In this document: positions 45,277 through 55,437 of the stretch, piece after piece | Position numbering within the stretch: position 1 is the stretch's first letter | Layout of the letters: the number at the start of each line of letters is the position of its first letter | Assembly: GCA_963971405.1 (NCBI GenBank) | Contig: OZ020484.1 | Location: 14,508,001 to 14,572,000, forward strand | Length of the DNA stretch: 64,000 nucleotides | Reading direction: 5' to 3' | Source of the DNA: Psococerastis gibbosa | Taxonomy: Eukaryota; Arthropoda; Insecta; Psocodea; Psocidae | Notes under the pieces: model-generated | The model's input: the letters and a program-made list of their open reading frames with translations, nothing else | Databases searched by the model: none | Told to the model about the DNA's origin: nothing | Made by a program: the position numbers and the translations under genes

Positions 45277-45484
45277 ATTCCCCCGCGGCAAAGTGTAGCA
45301 GCATGGTACACTTCCGATGGGCGTCAATCGCAAACTAACAAGGTGAAAGGAATGAAATTGCAAGGTGTTGAAGCTCAACGTGAGCAGGTCATTGACCTAC
45401 AAGTACTATTTCTCTCCGATAGAAGCCCTGTCAGTCATAGCCTATAGGTCCAGTCCGGGTATTTACTTGGCACACCTCGTATGT

Positions 45485-46100
45485 ATAGCACGAATTAACT
45501 TACCGGTGACAAAGTGACAAAGAATAATATAACTAACTACCCAAGAACAACCTTGACCTTTATTATGCAGCAGGAACAGCATACGGTAATATAGAGATTT
45601 GCAAAATACTTCCTCATAGCAAGCAGCAATTCTTCTTGTGAAAATGAACACTTCATTAAATGTCACATGAGCTGACTTCCAATAATTGCTGGATACATCT
45701 GTTACGTAACCTTATAATCAGGTGTTTTTCCCTCGCTGTCGTTCCTCATGAGTGCTTACGTATCCTGTTTTCCTATACTTCTGCTGGAATTTGTTAGCTC
45801 ATCCAATCGTCTAGACACGGGGATATGTGGATGAAATGTGAATGCGGTTTGTTTCGCCTAAAGAAACTTCTTCACATTTCTGCGCCGTTCGGCTGACCAA
45901 CCACCCAAAATCCTCAAGAAGAATTGGCAGGTTTTATCTCTCCCCCCTCCCCCATCATTAAAAAGGCGATCTTTTCTAATTGTCCTCCAGATTTCAAAAT
46001 TAAGTGGATGATCGGAGTGAGCCAGTAAACCTGTCAATAATAAACCCAATAACCTGTGCTCCTTTGATTGAGACATCAAGGAGGTCCTTCAGGTCAGGCC
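45485..46100. other. Unassigned sequence
   Basis: No domain-bearing frame or recognised repeat except a C-rich patch near 45940-45955. Confidence 0.4.
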
Positions 46101-46104
46101 GTGA

Positions 46105-46170
46105 GGGGTGGAGGGAAGGACGGAGGGGGGGGGGGCAGGGGGATAGCTGCCCCCTCCCACCCCAAATTTA
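46105..46170. repeat. Fragment of a G/C-run MITE
   Basis: It reads ggaaggacgga, a G run, gatagctgccccctcccacc and a piece of aaatttagcaaattt, as in the GGACGGA family. It has one end only. Confidence 0.45.
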
Positions 46171-46205
46171 GCAAATTTAGTGAGTTCCGTCACCGTGTCT
46201 TATTA

Positions 46206-46683
46206 GGGGTATTCACTTTCGATTTCCCTATAAGGGAAAGTAGGAATAGAACTCCAGTTTTTCTACGTAGAAAAATAATTGCCATGGAAACGTATACAGT
46301 ATCTCTAAGTTTCCGACTTTGCCCGACCCAACCTAACCTACTTCCAAAGTTTCTTTGCCTTCGCTTAACTTATGAACATCTGCTGTAGCCCACCTCTTGC
46401 CATATGATTCCTTTTGTTTTTGTTTTTTTATTAATTTCTGTCGCAGAGCTCATTTTTTTTCAAAGTTGACTAAAATTAAAAACTTAAATTTAAATGCTAA
46501 ACAACAACAAATATGGCCGTTTGGCGATTTCGATTTCCCAAGCTCAGTTTACCCAACCAAATAGTAGGGGAAAGAGGGGGGATGTTTTGAAATACATTTC
46601 CTTATGGCATTATTTTTCTACCGTAGAAAAACTGGAGTTCTATTCCTACTTTCCCTTATGAAATCGAAATGCAGTGAATACCC
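46206..46683. mobile_element. PIF/Harbinger-like MITE with about 80-bp TIRs
   Basis: Ends GGGGTATTCACTTTCGATT and the complement (GTGAATACCC); TTA lies on both flanks (46203-46205, 46684-46686). The arms include gtaggaatagaactccagtt and its complement. It is 478 bp with no coding. Confidence 0.8.
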
Positions 46684-46949
46684 TTAATATCTAATTCAGT
46701 GTTCAGGCAGAGTTACCGATTCTTAAAAGCTCCGTTCCCACTTGTCGAGTTGAAAGGTTTTAAATCGGGTGCCGGCAACTCTGTCGACACATTTCTGTGG
46801 TCGACTTAATGTCGAAGGGGACGAAGTGGTCGACAGCTCCGACATCCGGCACATGTGAACAGTGTCATTACAATTCATATGCGAACTAGATAAGACAAAA
46901 AAATTTCCGGATGACAAGAGCCGACAAACCATTTCTTGTCACCAGTGTC

Positions 46950-47161
46950 AGGACATGTAGAGTAGCGGTACAGACTCCGACTTTCACACAAAAGGTAATT
47001 GGTTCGAGTCTCACACTTGCTAAATTTTCTGGCCATGCTTCAGAGGGCATGTAAAGTAGGCGGTCCCGGACCGGGAAAAAAAGTTGAGTGTAAGAGAGGG
47101 CTTTATAGCCCTAACTCCGCTAGGTTGGCTTAGTAATTGAACAAAAATATTTATTTATTTA
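46950..47161 (+). mobile_element. tRNA-derived SINE
   Basis: Head aggacatgtagagtagcggt, B box ggttcgagtctc, central domain catgcttcagagggcatgta, 3' part ctaactccgctaggttggct and an ATTT-rich tail. It is one of the most complete copies in plus orientation. Confidence 0.85.
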
Positions 47162-47164
47162 CTT

Positions 47165-48055
47165 GGCAAGTGAGAACGGGGTGAAAAATTCACGTTATGG
47201 ACTTCTGGCCTATCAGCCTATATGAGACCAATTTCTAGGCGTTGTAACTAATGCATATGTATATTGTGATGTCATAATTGCGAGGGCTGCGAATTGCGAT
47301 ACTCCAATTACGTCAGGCCTACGTCAAACTCAGTAAATAAAGATGTGGTTTGGTTGAGGAATGTCCACTGCTTTGCAATTCGTTATCAATGTCAAGACAA
47401 ATTACCGTAATATACTATATTCCCTCAATCGGAGACCGGAGTTGTCTGTAAGGAATAAATACATATACTATATGTATATCAAGAAACCGCCAACAGTACA
47501 TAAGTGATATTTAAATGTATTAACGGGTTTTAAAGGCTAAGAAGCTTAAAGAAATGTAGGACTATACTTCAATTTAGCTGTATTACTGACAAAAAAAAAA
47601 TTCACCGACAGTTATGATCGAAGTTACAATACCCCAAATGATTAAAACTCTCCTATCCAACTAACCTATGTACTATCCACTATTGTACTGTATGTACAAC
47701 ACACAATTATTAACTTACCGGTGACCAAGAATTAAAAGAAATGCAACTTTGTGTTTCATCATCGGTTCCAGTTAAGAATGGGCGCATTTTTTCATTTCTT
47801 TCAATTACTGGTCACGCATCAGTGTCTACCACACTATAGATTGCACTCGATAACCGTGCCAACCTATAGCGAGTAAAGAGCTTTTAACCTTGATTACAAC
47901 CACCTGGCTGTCTGACCCTTGTCATTCTTGCCCTTGCGCTTAGACTGCGTCTAACTCCAAATCCGACGCATTAGGCATTATCAACAGGCCTGTGCCTTAA
48001 AGGTTTTTTTTTTGCTCCAGTTGTGTTTTATTATTAATTACATTTGTAGCTGCAT
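47165..48055. other. Unassigned sequence
   Basis: A small imperfect inverted repeat (about 47720-47745 with 47793-47818) is the only structure noticed. There is no gene. Confidence 0.35.
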
Positions 48056-48064
48056 TACTATGTT

Positions 48065-48264
48065 CAAGGCCGTAGCCAGGATTTGCTGTTTTTTTTTTTT
48101 TTTTTTTTTTTTTGGGGGGGGGGGTGGTCAGAAATTTCATTGGATATTACATTGTAGTTTTTATTTTTCCCCTCAAAATGCGATTCTATCTAGTGTCAAG
48201 ACATTTCATTATGGGGGGGGGGGGTTGAACCCCCATGAACCCCCCCCCCCTGGCTACGTCATAG
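48065..48264. mobile_element. hAT-like T/G-run MITE with 8-bp TSD
   Basis: The left end is CAAGGCCGTAGCCAGG and the right end CTGGCTACGTCATAG. Flanks actatgtt (48057-48064) and acgatgtt (48265-48272) match at seven of eight bases. It has a T run of about 24 followed by a G run, and shares agaaatttcattggatatta with 44393-44565. Confidence 0.8.
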
Positions 48265-48269
48265 ACGAT

Positions 48270-48785
48270 GTTTCATGCACTACATATTATTATAGGTTTT
48301 TGACTGTCTTTAACGGTACTTTTTTTTACATTTTAATTTGAAAGCGCTATCACTGTGGACATTGCACCTGTAATACCAGAAATCATTGTTATAAAAATAA
48401 CTATTTAGACTATTATTATTATTATTATGATTCATCAATTAAAATTATATCTTGCAGTGCCACTGCTCTAAGATCACTCGATAAGCAGAAGCTTGAGCAT
48501 AATAATTCGTTATGTATTAAATTTTTTTTAATATAGTCTATCATAAAATAAAAATAAAAATTATTAAAAATTTTATTTACGAAGAAAATTCAGACGTGCC
48601 GAGGAATTGCAACATCTGATTTTTTTTTAATATAATTGTATATTGTATTTTTTGGGGGGGGGGGGGGAAAGTAAACAATTTACCTTAAGCTGTAGACTCA
48701 AAATTAATACGTCAAACGAGCCATCTCTATGGGAGCTTATTAATGATGTGTTACGTGATCTAAATCATTTTTTAACTATAATATA
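48270..48785. other. Unassigned AT-rich sequence
   Basis: A G run at 48653-48667 and an (ATT)n tract near 48411-48427. No gene is present. Confidence 0.4.
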
Positions 48786-48789
48786 TATA

Positions 48790-48980
48790 ATAAATTAACG
48801 GCTGTATTCCATTCTTATGTCGATCGCAGTGCCGGTTAACTCGAATTTAACTCGCTTTAGCCATGACTGAAGTGTAATTAGCTAACGCGCTGGTTAGCTC
48901 AGTTTCCCGGCACCACGACTATTAACTTAACTCGACTTAACACATTTAACTAGGGGTAACTCAATAGTAACAACATTGCA
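48790..48980. repeat. Interspersed repeat J, copy 2
   Basis: It matches 28540-28698 in order: gtcgatcgcagtgcc, gcgctggttagctc, acatttaactaggggtaact. Confidence 0.45.
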
Positions 48981-49099
48981 AATACCTTTTTTGAGAAATA
49001 AGCCTGGTGCGAGTAGAATTGTATATACAGTATGTTAATTTAATTTGGAATAGAAATTCGACTAGTGTCTGTACTTGGTTAAATTATGCATTTCGTCAA

Positions 49100-49255
49100 T
49101 GGAAAGCTTATCTCAGCTTGTTAATTATCGCTTGTAGCCGGTGTAGGTTGACATTGAGAACGTAGCCTATACTAGTTTGCCAATGACCAAAAATGCATAC
49201 GGAAACAACACAAATCATGTCCGAAATCCATGGGGTCGTTGGCATAGGACAAAAG
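49100..49255 (-). repeat. Interspersed repeat D, copy 4 (reverse)
   Basis: The complement of the D unit: gcttgtagccggtgtaggtt then ccgaaatccatggggtcgtt. It is the only reverse-oriented D copy in the window. Confidence 0.65.
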
Positions 49256-49513
49256 ATCTATGGCTACTAGTATATTCAATAATAAAATGAAAAAAAAATA
49301 TTAGCAGGCCAAGATCCATAAAAAGTCCTTCAGCACATTACATGACCCCCCCCCCCCCTTAAATAAATCAATTCATAAGATAAAAAAAATCAAAAAGTCC
49401 TACCAAAACAACAACAAAACAAAAAAATAGAAAATAGTAATCATACAATAGATCAGGCACTCATTTATTCACTCGCACACTTCACTCCCCAGAAATTGTT
49501 GTCAGGCTGTCCT

Positions 49514-49744
49514 AAAAAATAAATAAAAATAATAAATATTGTCTTTTTTGTTCTATTACTAAGCCAACCTAGCGAGTTAGGGCTATAAAGCCCTCTCATA
49601 CAGTAATACACTCAACTAGGAAGACTCGGGACCGCCTGCTTTACATGCCCTCCGAAGCATGGTCCGAAAATGTAGAAAGTGTGAGACTTGAATCAACAAC
49701 CTTTCGGGTGAAAGTCAGAGTCTGTACCACAACTCTACATGTCC
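49514..49744 (-). mobile_element. tRNA-derived SINE (first of a close pair)
   Basis: An AAAT-rich tail at 49514-49540, then 3' part, central domain and head ending at gtcctaaaac. It contains a small insertion (cagtaata) in the 3' body. Another copy in the same orientation follows 80 bp away. Confidence 0.8.
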
Positions 49745-49823
49745 TAAAACTCCCCAAATTATTCAGCTTCTTCTGGTAAGGAATTCCAAAGGTTATGGGG
49801 GTGCTTACTGCGAAGGAGAGATT

Positions 49824-50037
49824 CAAATAAATAAATAAATTTTTATAAGGACTTCTTTTGTTCTATTACCTAGCGGAGTTAGGGCTACAAAGCCCCCTCT
49901 TATACTCAACTAGAAAGGCCCGGGACTGCCTGCTTTACATGCCCTCCCAAGCATGGCCAGAAAATGTAGGTAATGTGGGACTCGAACCAACAACCTTTCG
50001 GGTGAAAGTCAGAGTCCGTACCACTAATCTACATTTC
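49824..50037 (-). mobile_element. tRNA-derived SINE (second of a close pair)
   Basis: The tail (aataaataaataaat) starts at 49827. The gttggcttagtaa part is shortened. The central domain and both promoter boxes are present. Confidence 0.8.
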
Positions 50038-50094
50038 GTTTTCACCTTAATTTTAAAAACTATTTCTCGGGAGAGGGGTGGTTGACTCACCTAC

Positions 50095-50405
50095 ACATGT
50101 GTTGTTGTTTCTAACGCCTGCTTTCAGCATTTCTGCTTTAAGCAACCCTGTCAGCCTGGCGGGGGGAGTGAGTTTGTTAACTTGAGGCACCCTAAGGGCA
50201 GACTCTTTCACCTCGGGGAAAGGGGAGTTGACTAACAGGGTGGACCTCCTGATTATAGTGGATTCTGAACCACTTGGGGAACATGGTAAAGTCACACGAT
50301 TAAATCGGAGGTGACCAGGACTCGACTTATACTGCCTGAGCGAGTTATCATGTCCCACCAGGTTCCCCTGCCAACGCTGTGCACACTACCAAGTTGCCGC
50401 AGTTT
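50095..50405 (-). repeat. Interspersed repeat K, copy 2
   Basis: A longer copy than 40840: ggacctcctgattatagtgg, gaaccacttggggaacatgg and ggaggtgaccaggac, then gctgtgcacactaccaagtt. The extent beyond the shared block is uncertain. Confidence 0.5.
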
Positions 50406-50409
50406 GAAA

Positions 50410-50880
50410 CATGCTCTGCTCTAATGGAATCAACATGTTAAGGCCGTTGGCTCAAACCTACACATGTAACTTGTGACCCCCTCCAAAAATTCCACTGGAT
50501 TCGCCCTTGCGCGTCGCCGTTGTCAAACAACAATTACGACTGTCGGTTTATTTCGCACTTAAAAGGTGGATGGCTAAAAGGTACCTCTATGGAGGGTTAA
50601 CTAGTCAGTAAAAAGGGTTTGACAGCATCAATGACAAAACAAGTATACCCATACCAGAAGCTTATTTTATTCCCAATACACTGCATTGTTGGCAATCATT
50701 CATACACCTGAGTTTTTTGTTGGCGCAACCCCAAGGGGCGCAAAATTGACCCCTGGAAACATTCCATTTTCCTATGGGTATGAAGCGCTATCAGAAAAAA
50801 AACTCTAAGAGTATAAGGAAGACGGGAAATAATGGAATAAGTTAATACGGAAAAGTAACTGAAAAGGCGCAAAAATTTTC
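50410..50880. other. Unassigned sequence
   Basis: No gene or recognised repeat. Confidence 0.4.
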
Positions 50881-50884
50881 TTGT

Positions 50885-50922
50885 GACTATCTTCGATAGA
50901 AGAGGCATTAAAAGAAGAAGAC
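50885..50922 (+). mobile_element. LINE-like tail scrap
   Basis: cttcgatagaagaggcatta followed by a (AAAGAAG) tract repeats the sequence at 34985-35040. Confidence 0.45.
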
Positions 50923-50974
50923 TATATTAATATATTGGAGGGCGCAAATTTTTCACCTTGCCACCAGCGCAAAA

Positions 50975-51112
50975 GTACCTCGGCCCGGCACTGCACCTAC
51001 CTTGAACTAAAAAGGACCGCACAAGACAGACAAGAGTGGTGGAGGAGATTGAAACTCTCGCTACAAACCATTCGAAAGATTGAAACTCAAGAAGAAGATA
51101 GGAAGATAAGAT
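50975..51112 (+). mobile_element. LINE 3' tail (RTE-like)
   Basis: It reads CTYLELKRTAQDRQEWWRRL then LSLQTIRKIETQ and ends in GAA repeats. It is closely similar to 19470-19600. Confidence 0.6.
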
Positions 51113-51344
51113 ATGCACAGTAGGCATAGCAATTAGCAGCACGTGCCAACAATTAAAATTCCCAGTCAGAGTAATATACTGTATATGTAGGTATTGCTGA
51201 CTTGGTTACTGTAGCAATTGCTGTTTCTGCTTGTTTCAAAAAATAGTGTGTTATATTTCATTTCACTTCTGCTGAGTTGGGACTTGAGTTGAGTTTGGAG
51301 CTATAAGGCCGGTGGCATTATGTAATTGTAGGGCGGCCGAAGAA

Positions 51345-51490
51345 TTCATGGATCAGCTGTAGGAGAATACAGGAGCTCGAACGTATCAAGAGCTGAAGAG
51401 AAAGGCGCAGAACCGAAAGAGCTGGAGGATGAAATCCAGGGAGTTGATGCCAACCAATCGTTGAGATTGTGACCCCAGAAGAAGGGTGTT
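51345..51490 (+). mobile_element. LINE 3' tail (RTE-like), second subfamily
   Basis: It has gagctgaagagaaaggcgca, caaccaatcgttgagattg and a short GAAGAAG end, as in 1700-1913 but diverged. It lies 230 bp from another LINE tail in the same orientation. Confidence 0.55.
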
Positions 51491-51664
51491 GAAAATAATC
51501 GACACAATATATACACGGGGTGAACTGTGTTATTGAATGGAAATCATGGAAATCATTGAATAAGGCTACAGTAGGTCAGTAGAGGCTAATGCAATTAATT
51601 GGTCTAAGATCTAAATTGTTGTATTACTGACTATTTTCAAAATGACTAGAAATTTCGCCGAGGC

Positions 51665-51812
51665 CAGGGACGGATCTAGCCCATTTGGGGGGGGGGGGGG
51701 GGTAGTTGTATGTCAAAATAGGAAAAACATTTGTAGGATCGATTAATTCAGAGTGTAATAAATTAATAAATTAGGGGGGGGCAGCTACACCCCTACCCCT
51801 GCGGCAGGCCTA
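51665..51812. mobile_element. G/C-run MITE (CAGGGACGGATCTAG end)
   Basis: cagggacggatctagcccat plus a G run of about 16 on the left. The right side has ggggggggcagctacacccc and loses its terminus. Confidence 0.55.
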
Positions 51813-51884
51813 CAGTTTTTTCATGTTTATGAGTTGAGGATGCTATAACTGTCCAAAAGAATTAAATCGCGTTCAACGTTGAAC

Positions 51885-52025
51885 GTATCCGATTAACCTC
51901 TTCAGTCGCCGGCCGCACTAAGTAGCCTACTAGGTACTTGTGTCGAGTTACGACACGTCTCCGATCACGAAGTGTGTAGAGACTCGCCCAAGTACATGCA
52001 AGCAAGCTACCTCATTGCCACCGAA
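51885..52025 (+). repeat. Interspersed repeat E, copy
   Basis: tatccgattaacctcttcag, gacacgtctccgatcacgaa and agtacatgcaagcaagctac, with a short unrelated insert (gccgcactaagtagcc). Confidence 0.55.
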
Positions 52026-52331
52026 GCCACTAAAAGAATTTTTAAAAATCCCAATGCTATAGAGGTATACGATATAGACGATAGACTTAAATTGGAGTCA
52101 ACGGTTAGGTGAATCACAACACAATATTGACTTGAATTATAGCAGAAAGCCATAGCAGCAGTGGCGTGGTGAGTCAGTTTGTAATCATCTAATCGGCATA
52201 ATCCACCAAACCCCGACCGCAATACCGGTGTCTCCGGATATATCTGTCCCAGGTTACATGATTGAATCATCTTTCACGTCTTGCTCAGTCACAAGTGTTT
52301 ACTAATTATTTATACAAACCCTAGCTACGTG

Positions 52332-52485
52332 CAAAGCCGTAGCCAAGGGGGGTTCATGGGGGTTCAAACCCCCCCCCCCCCGAAATGAAATGTAATAATT
52401 AATAAATAAAATGTAATATCCAACAAAATTTCTGAAACCACCCCCCCCCCCCCCCCCGCGACAAAAAAATCCTGGCTACGGCCTC
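52332..52485. mobile_element. hAT-like C-run MITE (CAAAGCCGTAGCC end)
   Basis: Left caaagccgtagccaagg, right cctggctacggcct. The middle aatgtaatatccaacaaaat is the complement of the middle of 48065-48264, so this is the same family reversed. No clear target duplication. Confidence 0.65.
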
Positions 52486-52489
52486 ACTC

Positions 52490-53340
52490 CTCAGTGACAA
52501 TCAAAACAAAACGACTGCATTGTTAAAGTTTATATAACCTTCTCTGGTTTGATGCCCCAGATTTAACTAGGGAAAATCACACGCGGCGGGCGTAAAAGCA
52601 ATCCAACTTATTGAAAACGCCCTTAAAAACTATTATTAAAAAAAAATCAATACGGAAGCTACATGATATATTAGGTTCCAATGGTGAGAGTTCACAAATC
52701 AACAAACTTATGTAATATGTATTTAATAATATGTATACCCGTAACTAGTGATGGATTTCAGACCGGATCGAAGTCAAATCGGAGTGTGTTGACATTATTT
52801 TGTTAATTTGTTATTCCCAAGACTCGGAGGGAAAAGATGACGCCATACAAGATTCAATTCACTCGGCAATGTGCCCGACGCCAACCACTAAATTTAAAAA
52901 GTAGTAAAAAAGGGGGAAAATATGGGGTTTACTGCTTATACTGCCCTTGCGTTAGTAAGCAGCCTTTGGGAAGGTCGGTAAATGAAAATTACTGAATGAG
53001 TCACAAATTACATGGGTTTCAACAGACTATGTAACTGAATTTATCAATTATCCCTTGAATCACGGGTTTCTTGGAAGAGAAGGAAAACTCTGCTGCACCT
53101 CAAACAACTTGGATGAGTCAATATGAGTTCCCGCACAACCCATTCGAAATTGAAAAATGGGTTCGAAGGTCATGTACCTAACCATGCCAACAACCTTATA
53201 GATCAAAATAGAACTGATGAAAGCGATTATTGTAAAGAGAGTGCTATATTATTCCCACGCAGCTGCCGCCAAGCACCTGACTAGAAATACTCAGGGGGCT
53301 GTCAACGCTGTATAAAATGGAATTTTGCCTTTCTTCCAGT
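52490..53340. other. Unassigned sequence
   Basis: Lower repeat density than elsewhere. No frame with a recognised domain. Confidence 0.35.
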
Positions 53341-53360
53341 AAGAACCGTCTTCTGCTAGG

Positions 53361-53402
53361 TGGACGGAGATTATTTTTTCCGCACCGTGGCGCTTGCAGC
53401 GT
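53361..53402. promoter_or_regulatory. GC-rich motif repeated at 54495
   Basis: tggacggagattattttttc followed by cgcaccgtggcgctt is close to the block at 54495-54533 (tggacggagaaaaaatttcc then gctgcgcggcgtggcgct). Two copies of a CpG-bearing block on either side of a candidate exon could be regulatory or a shared repeat. The function is unknown. Confidence 0.25.
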
Positions 53403-53811
53403 TCCCGCTTAAATTCAAATTTTGGTCTGTAACATTTTAGTTGCCATATTCCAATGGAGATTAATATTATTTTTTTTTATATTCCATTATAATGACAGTT
53501 GACTGTATTTCAACGCTTATAGTATGTAATGTGCCATTGGCAGTGTAAAGTCTAATAAGCTTACGTATGATAAGTAGATAAGTATCGGTAATACAGTAGG
53601 CAGCGTTAGTCAATTGCAGTTCAAACGTTAAATTTCCACATTTCAATTTTATTCATATACTTTTATACTGTACTGAACATTCCCATTAATACGGTAGTTT
53701 ATTTTTACTCTTTGGCGCTACAGTCTAGAGCCCGTAATGTCCTAAAAAACTTTTTCATAGCCCGTACGTAGCACATTGTTTATTACTCTAGATTATTATT
53801 AGTAACCCATT

Positions 53812-53945
53812 CGTCTTATGTCGAATGCCAACGACCAACGACCAAAATTGATTGTTTTTTCCATCAGCAATCCGTTAAACGTCTTCGATGTCAACTTATG
53901 CTATCTACTATACGAGGGATAATGGACACTATGAGAGAATGAGCC
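53812..53945 (+). repeat. Interspersed repeat D, diverged copy
   Basis: cgaatgccaacgaccaacga, cttcgatgtcaacttatgct and gataatggacacta follow the D order with many changes. Confidence 0.4.
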
Positions 53946-53949
53946 ATGC

Positions 53950-54204
53950 TCAACATGGACAAAATGTACATAGTCGTATGAATGACTTCACCAAGTCAAA
54001 ACTGAAACCCATGAACGACCTTGGTCTACTAGGCAAGCCACAGCTACCCCGATGCCTTGTAGCCATTGCATCCGTGGTCGTCCCACTACTACCTATTCCT
54101 TCTCGATCCCTAGGACTTATCACCCTTTTGACTGGCATATTAATTGAATTGAAACAGCCCACAACCGAGCAATATCGGACTCTTCTTTTGCTAGCTTTCG
54201 GCAT
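53950..54204 (-). CDS. Candidate exon with THAP-like zinc-finger start
   Basis: From an ATG in good context (aaaatgcc on the minus strand) the frame begins MPKASKRRVRYCSVVGCFNS. The CSVxGCxNS pattern is the hallmark of the first half of a THAP C2CH zinc finger, a DNA-binding domain of host regulators and P-element transposases. The second half (C-x2-H) is not in this frame. THAP domains are often split by an intron shortly after this block, so only the first part may be exonic. A TATA-like ttatatttt lies about 25 bp upstream. It could be a host gene start, a transposon relic or chance. Confidence 0.3.
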   Translation of the reverse strand: MPKASKRRVRYCSVVGCFNSINMPVKRVISPRDREGIGSSGTTTDAMATRHRGSCGLPSRPRSFMGFSFDLVKSFIRLCTFCPC

Positions 54205-54494
54205 TTTTCTACTAAAAATAAAATCTAAAATATAATAGTGCCCAGTTGAAAATGCAAACAAAACAATTTCAGTAATGGCTGGTAGGCTGGATGGCGTGCG
54301 TCCTTCAGTGATCAGTCCTTGATTTTGGACTATCTTTTTGAAAATATGTTTCAAATTGAGATTTTAGTGATAGTTTCAGAATTTGTAAAAAAATCATTAC
54401 AATTTTTAAAATACATTTTATTCCCATGAATATTTAAATTGACATTTAAATATTTACAAAAGAATTTAACTTGAGCTCTGTTGTTCAAGGAAAG

Positions 54495-54535
54495 TGGACG
54501 GAGAAAAAATTTCCGCTGCGCGGCGTGGCGCTGCT
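54495..54535. promoter_or_regulatory. GC-rich motif, second copy
   Basis: A CpG-rich block (ccgctgcgcggcgtggcgct) lies about 290 bp upstream of the THAP-like ATG and about 900 bp upstream of the candidate exon at 55438. It matches 53361-53402. It may be promoter-associated. Confidence 0.25.
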
Positions 54536-54778
54536 ATCGCGAACTGAATCCCTATCCCGGTGACGAGTCTAGTTATCTGTTGTCTATGGAAATACTGAGA
54601 CGTAAACAGTTGCCACTTGCCGCATGGGCCCCGAATCATGAATGAAACAAGCTCCGCCCCCGAGTACTACTCACTGGCTGGCCATACGGGCCCATTCAAC
54701 AGGCTTCCGCCAGTTTAAAAAGCACCTGGTTCCCGTACCATCGCCATGGGCAGCAACCGCATATTATACCTTGGCAAA

Positions 54779-54957
54779 CTATCCCACGCTAAGAAGACTG
54801 TGACAGTCCTTACAGATCTTATTGGAATTTTCCGGGTTACTGCTGACTACAGAGGAAAAATTTTCACCCAAATCTTGGAAAACTAGAATGAGGCAGGAAC
54901 TATCAATTTCTAAATTGTCGAGTAATTTGTGTTGTTGCTGGAATTTCCCTGAAAATG
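54779..54957 (-). CDS. Possible internal exon, about 58 aa
   Basis: On the minus strand a plausible splice acceptor (atcattttcag|g) at about 54957 opens a frame reading KFQQQHKLLDNLEIDSS, then a hydrophobic/acidic stretch, then NSNKICKDCHSLLSVG and a stop. The ICKDC pair could be a zinc-binding knuckle. A donor-like ctgtaagg lies within the end. The family is not recognised. It lies upstream of the THAP-like frame on the same strand. Confidence 0.22.
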
Positions 54958-55437
54958 ATAGCATTGCTGACTTCGGACCCGCAAAATCTATGTAATCCCA
55001 AAGATATAGGCACTGTATAATGAAGCAAAGAGGTAGAAGAAAGGGGTGACACTTAATAATCCCTTTCCTCCGATATGTTGACCTCTAAAAATTAAGATAA
55101 CGTGTAGTGACAATTTATCCTAAGAAGACAAGTTGCGTCGTACGCTAAGCACACATAATATTAAAAGGAAATGCATTGTGAGTTGTTATTGAGAAGTTCT
55201 ACATAATCTAAGCATGCTAAAGAAGTAAAACATATTTAGGCAAGCGTTCATTTTAGCAGCACAAGATGTAATATATGTTTACACTTAAAACCGATGTCAC
55301 AGTAGTAGATTTTCTACCGTGGTGCTATTAGGTAGTGGAGGGTAGTTTGCAAAGGTACCTCCGCGCGAGAGGTTTAGTTGCTAAAAAGTTGTTCAACCGT
55401 TTACACATGTGGCGCAACTACTCGGTTTAAGTGCGGG

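Larger units (their letters stand above)
43720..45479 (-). mobile_element. Mariner element carrying two nested hAT-like MITEs
   Basis: Inverted ends CGAGGTGTGCCAATTAAATA and TATTTACTTGGCACACCTCG are flanked by TA (43718-43719, 45480-45481), the Tc1/mariner target. Without the two insertions the element is about 0.94 kb, shorter than the usual 1.3 kb. The transposase reading from right to left is inactive. The TIRs differ at a few positions. Confidence 0.9.

Noticed and set aside
44893-45378. 161-aa minus-strand frame with a glycine run
   Set aside because: It spans a G/C-run hAT-like MITE and its homopolymer. The glycine run is the C run translated.
48012-48341. 109-aa plus-strand frame with Phe and Gly runs
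   Set aside because: The frame is the translation of T and G runs inside the MITE at 48065-48264.
53888-54235. 115-aa plus-strand frame with a hydrophobic C-terminal half
   Set aside because: It starts inside repeat D and overlaps the better-supported THAP-like frame on the other strand. It has no recognised domain.
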